Source of the DNA: Heracleum sosnowskyi
Taxonomy: Eukaryota > Streptophyta > Magnoliopsida > Apiales > Apiaceae
Length of the DNA: 64,000 nt
Direction: 5' to 3'
Assembly: GCA_030848705.1 (NCBI GenBank)
Contig: CM061240.1
Coordinates: 128,452,998-128,516,997, forward strand
Of this stretch, positions 59,921-64,000 are shown piece by piece; position 1 is the stretch's first letter; each line of letters starts with the position of its first letter. Below the pieces are notes generated by a model. The model worked only from the letters and a program-made list of their open reading frames with translations. It ran no database searches and had not been told where the DNA came from. Made by a program: the position numbers and the translations under genes.

Positions 59921-60210
59921 TTACCAGAAAACTGACCGATACAATACAAAACCGACCATTTTTTACCATTTAAATACCAGAAAACCGACCGATTTAATAT
60001 ATAAGCGACCATTTTTACCATTTAAATACCAGAAAACCGACCAATTGCATATATAACCGACCGTCTCCTTACCATTTAAATACCAGAAAACTTACCGATT
60101 TCATATACAACCGACCGTCTCCTTAAAGCGGTGGTCGGTTATAATCGGTCGGTTATGCAGTTTTAAGGGTCGACTGGTCTAAAACCGACCGATTGTGCAC
60201 TTTGACCACG
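59921..60210. repeat. CACTA subterminal-type ACCGACC repeats after the TNP2 remnant
   Basis: About four ~60-bp units with TACCATTTAAATACCAGAAA and AACCGACCG-type words, ending in inverted copies (GGTCGGTTATAATCGGTCGG). This is what the subterminal zone of a CACTA element should look like, but no CACTA terminus follows. Confidence 0.75.
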
Positions 60211-60924
60211 ATCGGTCTTGTTTAATTGTATATACATTCATATTTCATTATTATAATTGTATATACATTTAATATATATTTTTATTAAAAGAATATTTTT
60301 CAAATTACATTCATATTTCATTATTATAATTGTATTAGCAATTTCAAAATAATTTTTATGTAATTCTATTCTTCGATTTGTCATCCAACTTTATATTTAA
60401 ATATATAAAATTAATATATTTAATTGTGTCTTGTATTGAAATTAAAATTTATCATATGATAAAATATCAACATAGTCAAACATTGTGGACAAAGTTTTAT
60501 ATTATATAATAAAATATAAAAATTTCATAAAAATAGTATTTTATTTAACATTACCTCTTTTGAAAGAACCATTTCACTACATAGGTATGCACTTTCACTG
60601 GGATGTTCCACTCGATTTACAAAACATCGAAAGTAAACTTTTTATTTAGAAGATCCAACCGTACGGATGTTAACATCATGACAAAACATATTTATGCACA
60701 AAAAATTAGCCTATTTCGACGATTACAAATGTGTTTTTTTAATAAAAATATGGATATATCACATAAAATCGAGAACAAAAACAATTAAAATTTGAAATTA
60801 CAAGATATACACGATCCAACCGTACGGATGGCAAAAACCAATAAAAATTATATATGTACAAAAAGTTAAGCTATTTAATTAATTAATAATGTTTTTTCAT
60901 AAGGTTTTTTTAAAAAGCAAAACT
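60211..60924. other. AT-rich gap with two CCGTACGG-centred repeats; no gene
   Basis: AT-rich. Two related ~110-bp segments carry GATCCAACCGTACGGATG (60648 and 60811), each followed by a run ending near GTTTTTT. The same motif occurs in every 820-bp unit at 20.7-25.8 kb. The 61-residue reading frame at 60603-60788 has no support. Confidence 0.5.
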
Positions 60925-61190
60925 TATAACCGATCGCTAGGTTTAACATAACCGACCATTAGGGTTTCTAGGGTTGACATAACCGACCGACAGTGACATA
61001 ACCGACCGTTTTAATATTTTTAATATATTTTTTTTTGGCGGAAAATTAAAATTTTCGCGAAAAATTAAAAAACCCGCCCTTAGTCAGAACGACGTCGTTT
61101 TGCATACTGCACAAAAAACTACGCTAAAACCGACCACACCATCGGTCGGTTTTAATCTTGGGTATAAAAAAAAACAACTGCTCACATTCT
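60925..61190 (+). promoter_or_regulatory. Promoter-proximal region of the TNPA-like gene with ACCGACC repeats
   Basis: Direct ACATAACCGACC words at 60950-61010 and the palindromic pair AAAACCGACCACACC/ATCGGTCGGTTTTA at 61125-61155 lie 100-350 bp before the ATG. AACGACGTCGTT is at 61088. A possible TATA element (GGGTATAAAAAA) is at about 61159. In En/Spm-type elements such subterminal repeats bind TNPA and also regulate the promoter. Confidence 0.55.
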
Positions 61191-61281
61191 ATTCTTTCTA
61201 CCACTTAACACAAAAATCTCTCTACATAAAATCTCTACTCTCTACTCTTCCATAGCTCAAATCCGTGTAAACTCAAGGCAA

Positions 61282-63877
61282 ATGGCTTCATCTTCTCCGT
61301 TTCAACAATTTGATGTATGTTTCCCTAATTTTTTTATACATATATATGATTATATGTATGTATATATATAATATACATGGTTACATAGATGTATACATGA
61401 TTAAGTCAATATATACATGATTAATCGATTTTTCTCGGTTAATTTTGCTTCGACTTCTTTGATTTTCACTACAAGAAAAACGCCTATCAGCTACCATATT
61501 TATTAGCGACCGAGACTTCCGTCGCTATTGTCTTGTTGAGATATTAATTTTAATTTTCTGTAAAATTTTAATTTTATTTAATTGGGGAAAAACAAAAGAT
61601 ATAGAGATAGAGATGCAAAATTTTATTTTGTAATTTAATCATTTTCTTAAAATTTATATATTTTCAAAGATTATGTGATATATTACTTGTGATATTTGAT
61701 TTGGTTATTTTGCATGCACGTATTGGTCGGTTATGTGATATTATTTGTGATATTTTATATAGTTAACAACGTTTTGTTATTTATATTGTAGGTGCTCATT
61801 GGTTGGTTAATCGGCATCGTTTTGCTTGGCATGGTGTTGTGTATGATGGCTAAAAATAACAAAGGAAAGGGTAAGGAAAATGAGAAGGATAAGGGTAAAG
61901 GAAAGAATGCGAGTAAGGGAAAAAGCAAGGTTGTTAAGGGCAAGGGCAAGGATACGGAGAAGAGGCCAACAAGGAAGAACACTTTGGCTTTACGTGATGA
62001 GCCAACAGATTCGAATGGTGATGAGGAAAACCCGGACCCCGCACTTGGGAACATGACAGCGGGAGAGGCACGAGTGTGGCGAGGAAGGAGACCGCGATCA
62101 CATTCATGTGGAATTTATGGAGCTATGGAACCCGATGGACCTACACGTATCAATATCTCCGATGGACAGTAAGTCTAATTTTGTGTACTTCGTGTCTCTT
62201 TTTTCGTAGTGCAAAGATGATATATATATATATATATATGTCTTGTAGATAGTGTTCATTTGTGTTGTGTTGATAGTTTAATATGTTATTAAATGTAGTA
62301 TTGAAGATGATACGGCTAAAAAGACTTTGCTTGGGATGGTTCGCGAGAAGTGGCCCATGGGTTATTATACGTTTAGTGACATCGATGCGGCTTATCCAAA
62401 ATGGTTAGAACAAAGGGTTGAGGAGTTTTTTGTAAGTAAAACCATGATTCTTTAGTTTATAATGTTTGTTTCTTGATTTGTTTGTTAACTTGATTTGATT
62501 ATGAATTTGACCCTATCCCTTTTTTATATTTTGTAGAAATTCTATAGGCATGAAAAGGGGCAAAGCCGTTCGCAATCAAGAAGGATCGTTGAAGATCACA
62601 TTAAGAAAACAATAAAAAGAACAATGAATGAGCTTAAGAAGAGAGTTGAGACAAAAGTAAAGGAAACCGGGGTGTTAAAGGAGTCCTTAAAGCCCGCTTA
62701 TTGGTCCCTTTTGTTTTGGAAAGATCTTTTGAAATATTGGGAGACAAATGAAGGGCACTTGCATAGGGCAATGATTGGAGCCAACAACCGCCAACAAGTT
62801 GAGCGGTTGCATAGTGCCGGTGCTCGGTCATTCAACGCCGTGAAAGCGGTAATAATATTTAAATATGTACACATACAAACACACACAACGTTATTTCATT
62901 TTATATATACTAATGTAAGCTATTTTACATTTTGAAGGAAATGACAAAGAAAAGTCGTAAGCCTCCGACTCGACTTGAGGTTTGGGATAAATGTCATAAG
63001 AAAGTTGGCTCCGATCCGAACAATCCCGTGTATACTACTCCGGGAGCCATGCGCATTGCGGTATTCTCATATTTTTGTTTTTTTAGTGTACAATTATAAG
63101 CATTTAAAAGTTTGATTGTTTTAATCAAACTTAAAAAAGGTGTAGGAACGATATGCCTCTATTCTTGACCGTATGCCGGTGGAGGTGACTCAAACGGGTG
63201 AGAGAGATGAGCCATGGGATTGGTGGATGGAAGCAACGGGGGTGCCCGAAGGTGAAAAACCCAAAAAAAATTATGTTGTGGGATTCCCCAATGCTCGAGC
63301 TACCAATCTCATTCCCACCCTAGCTACACGCTATAGGGATTCCACCCAAGGCGAAGCCGGCTCATCCTCGTCCACTCCGAGACAACGTGAAGTCATCCCC
63401 GACAATGTCTTTCTCTCGATCGTTAGAAATGTTCTTACGGAGATTCGTTCCAATCCTCAACAGTTTGCTCGTCAACTATCCGATGAAGAAATATCCACAT
63501 TTGCACGCACTGCCCTCGAGGCCTCCGACCCATCTACCGAACCAAATAGAACGCTGCAATGGAATAATCTCATTGGTGGTGAGATTGTACACATTGTCGG
63601 AACCTTAATTGAAGATCTTGTCAAAAAAACCGAAGCACAAGTTCAAGAGGTAATAGTTAATCATCGTTTTTTAATTATATCCATTGCACTTTATTTTTTA
63701 CTTTTTAATTGTTTTATGTGTGCATAGGAAAAGGATCGACTTGCGCAGGAAGAAAAAGATTATACCGATGTGGATGAGGTCTCAGACATTGAGGGTGACA
63801 ACGGGAATGGCGACGGTGAAAGCAATGACCAAGATGGGGGTGATTCCGATGACTCTCTTGTTTCTTTGTCGGAGTAG
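61282..63877 (+). CDS. TNPA-like CACTA protein (Transposase_24/Ptta type), complete, seven exons
   Basis: Exons are 61282-61314, 61792-62168, 62299-62431, 62537-62848, 62938-63060, 63146-63649 and 63728-63877. All introns are GT-AG and the joined frame is open for 543 residues. After a Lys/Gly-rich stretch (NKGKGKENEKDKGKGKN), exons 4-5 contain ANNRQQVERLHSAGARSFNA and TRLEVWDKCHKKVG, the conserved core of the plant Ptta/En-Spm second protein, a DNA-binding accessory to TNP2. Exon 6 carries RDEPWDWWMEATGVPEGEKP, and exon 7 ends in an acidic tail (SDIEGDNGNGDG). Exon 2 begins with a hydrophobic segment, WLIGIVLLGMVLCMM, odd for a nuclear protein. An internal ATG at 61848, just after it, could be the real start. 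Confidence 0.8.
61467..61535 (+). mobile_element. Solitary CACTA terminus inside intron 1 of the TNPA-like gene
   Basis: CACTACAAGAAAAACGCC followed by subterminal-like GCGACCGAGACTTCCGTCGC matches a left CACTA end of another family. No right end is found within the intron, so it is a fragment. Confidence 0.6.
62221..62242. repeat. (TA)n microsatellite in intron 2 of the TNPA-like gene
   Basis: About ten TA dinucleotides in the intron between exons 2 and 3. Confidence 0.9.
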
Positions 63878-64000
63878 TTAATTATGTGGTTATATGCTTT
63901 AGAAACTTTGAATCTGAACTTTAGTAATTGTAATGAACTATATTTTGTTGGATGTTCGATAATATCGGACTTAACATTGTGTGGTTGATCCGTTTATATC

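Overview
This is nuclear DNA of a flowering plant, most likely Apiaceae. It is AT-rich, its genes have introns, and most of it is class II transposon sequence. The family assignment rests on two cytochrome P450 genes that closely resemble CYP71AJ, the Apiaceae subfamily containing psoralen and angelicin synthases of furanocoumarin biosynthesis. I saw no LTR retrotransposon, rRNA, tRNA or CRISPR array.

Layout. 1-5.9 kb: an F-box/FBD gene cut by the window edge, then a complete two-exon CYP71AJ-like gene, both on the minus strand. 5.9-7.1 kb: a degenerate ~400-bp tandem repeat. 7.8-15.3 kb: fourteen head-to-tail 448-bp units, each carrying two tiny in-phase exons, followed by diverged exons of the same type; this looks like an unrecognised gene on the plus strand. 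17.1-18.9 kb: a small pogo/Emigrant-like MITE and a 1.6-kb CACTA element with a clean 3-bp target duplication. 19.1-30.2 kb: a second F-box/FBD copy, now a pseudogene split by a 9.35-kb CACTA element. That element holds an 820-bp tandem array and captured fragments of two host genes (PIG-X-like and ubiquitin-conjugating E2). 30.7-44.3 kb: Helitron territory, with a broken ABCC-transporter fragment and other captured exons. 44.5-54 kb: an intact three-exon F-box/FBD gene and a second CYP71AJ-like gene. This is a direct segmental duplication of 1-5.9 kb. 54-64 kb: a foldback, a pogo/Lemi-like element with transposase remnants, a MULE-type MITE, and CACTA sequence with a catalytically deleted TNP2-like gene and an intact seven-exon TNPA-like (Transposase_24-type) gene.

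How it fits together. The segmental duplication is the backbone. Its two CYP copies keep all general P450 motifs but differ at substrate-recognition and conserved sites and in the DNA just upstream, so they may have diverged in function or expression. The two copies also act as empty-site controls: one MITE is present only in the first copy and one Helitron only in the second, which gives exact termini. The F-box gene exists three times here, and the middle copy carries no P450 partner. The most novel item is the exon-pair array: every exon is a multiple of three and every intron is phase 1, so exons can be gained or skipped without frameshift. I do not recognise its protein family.
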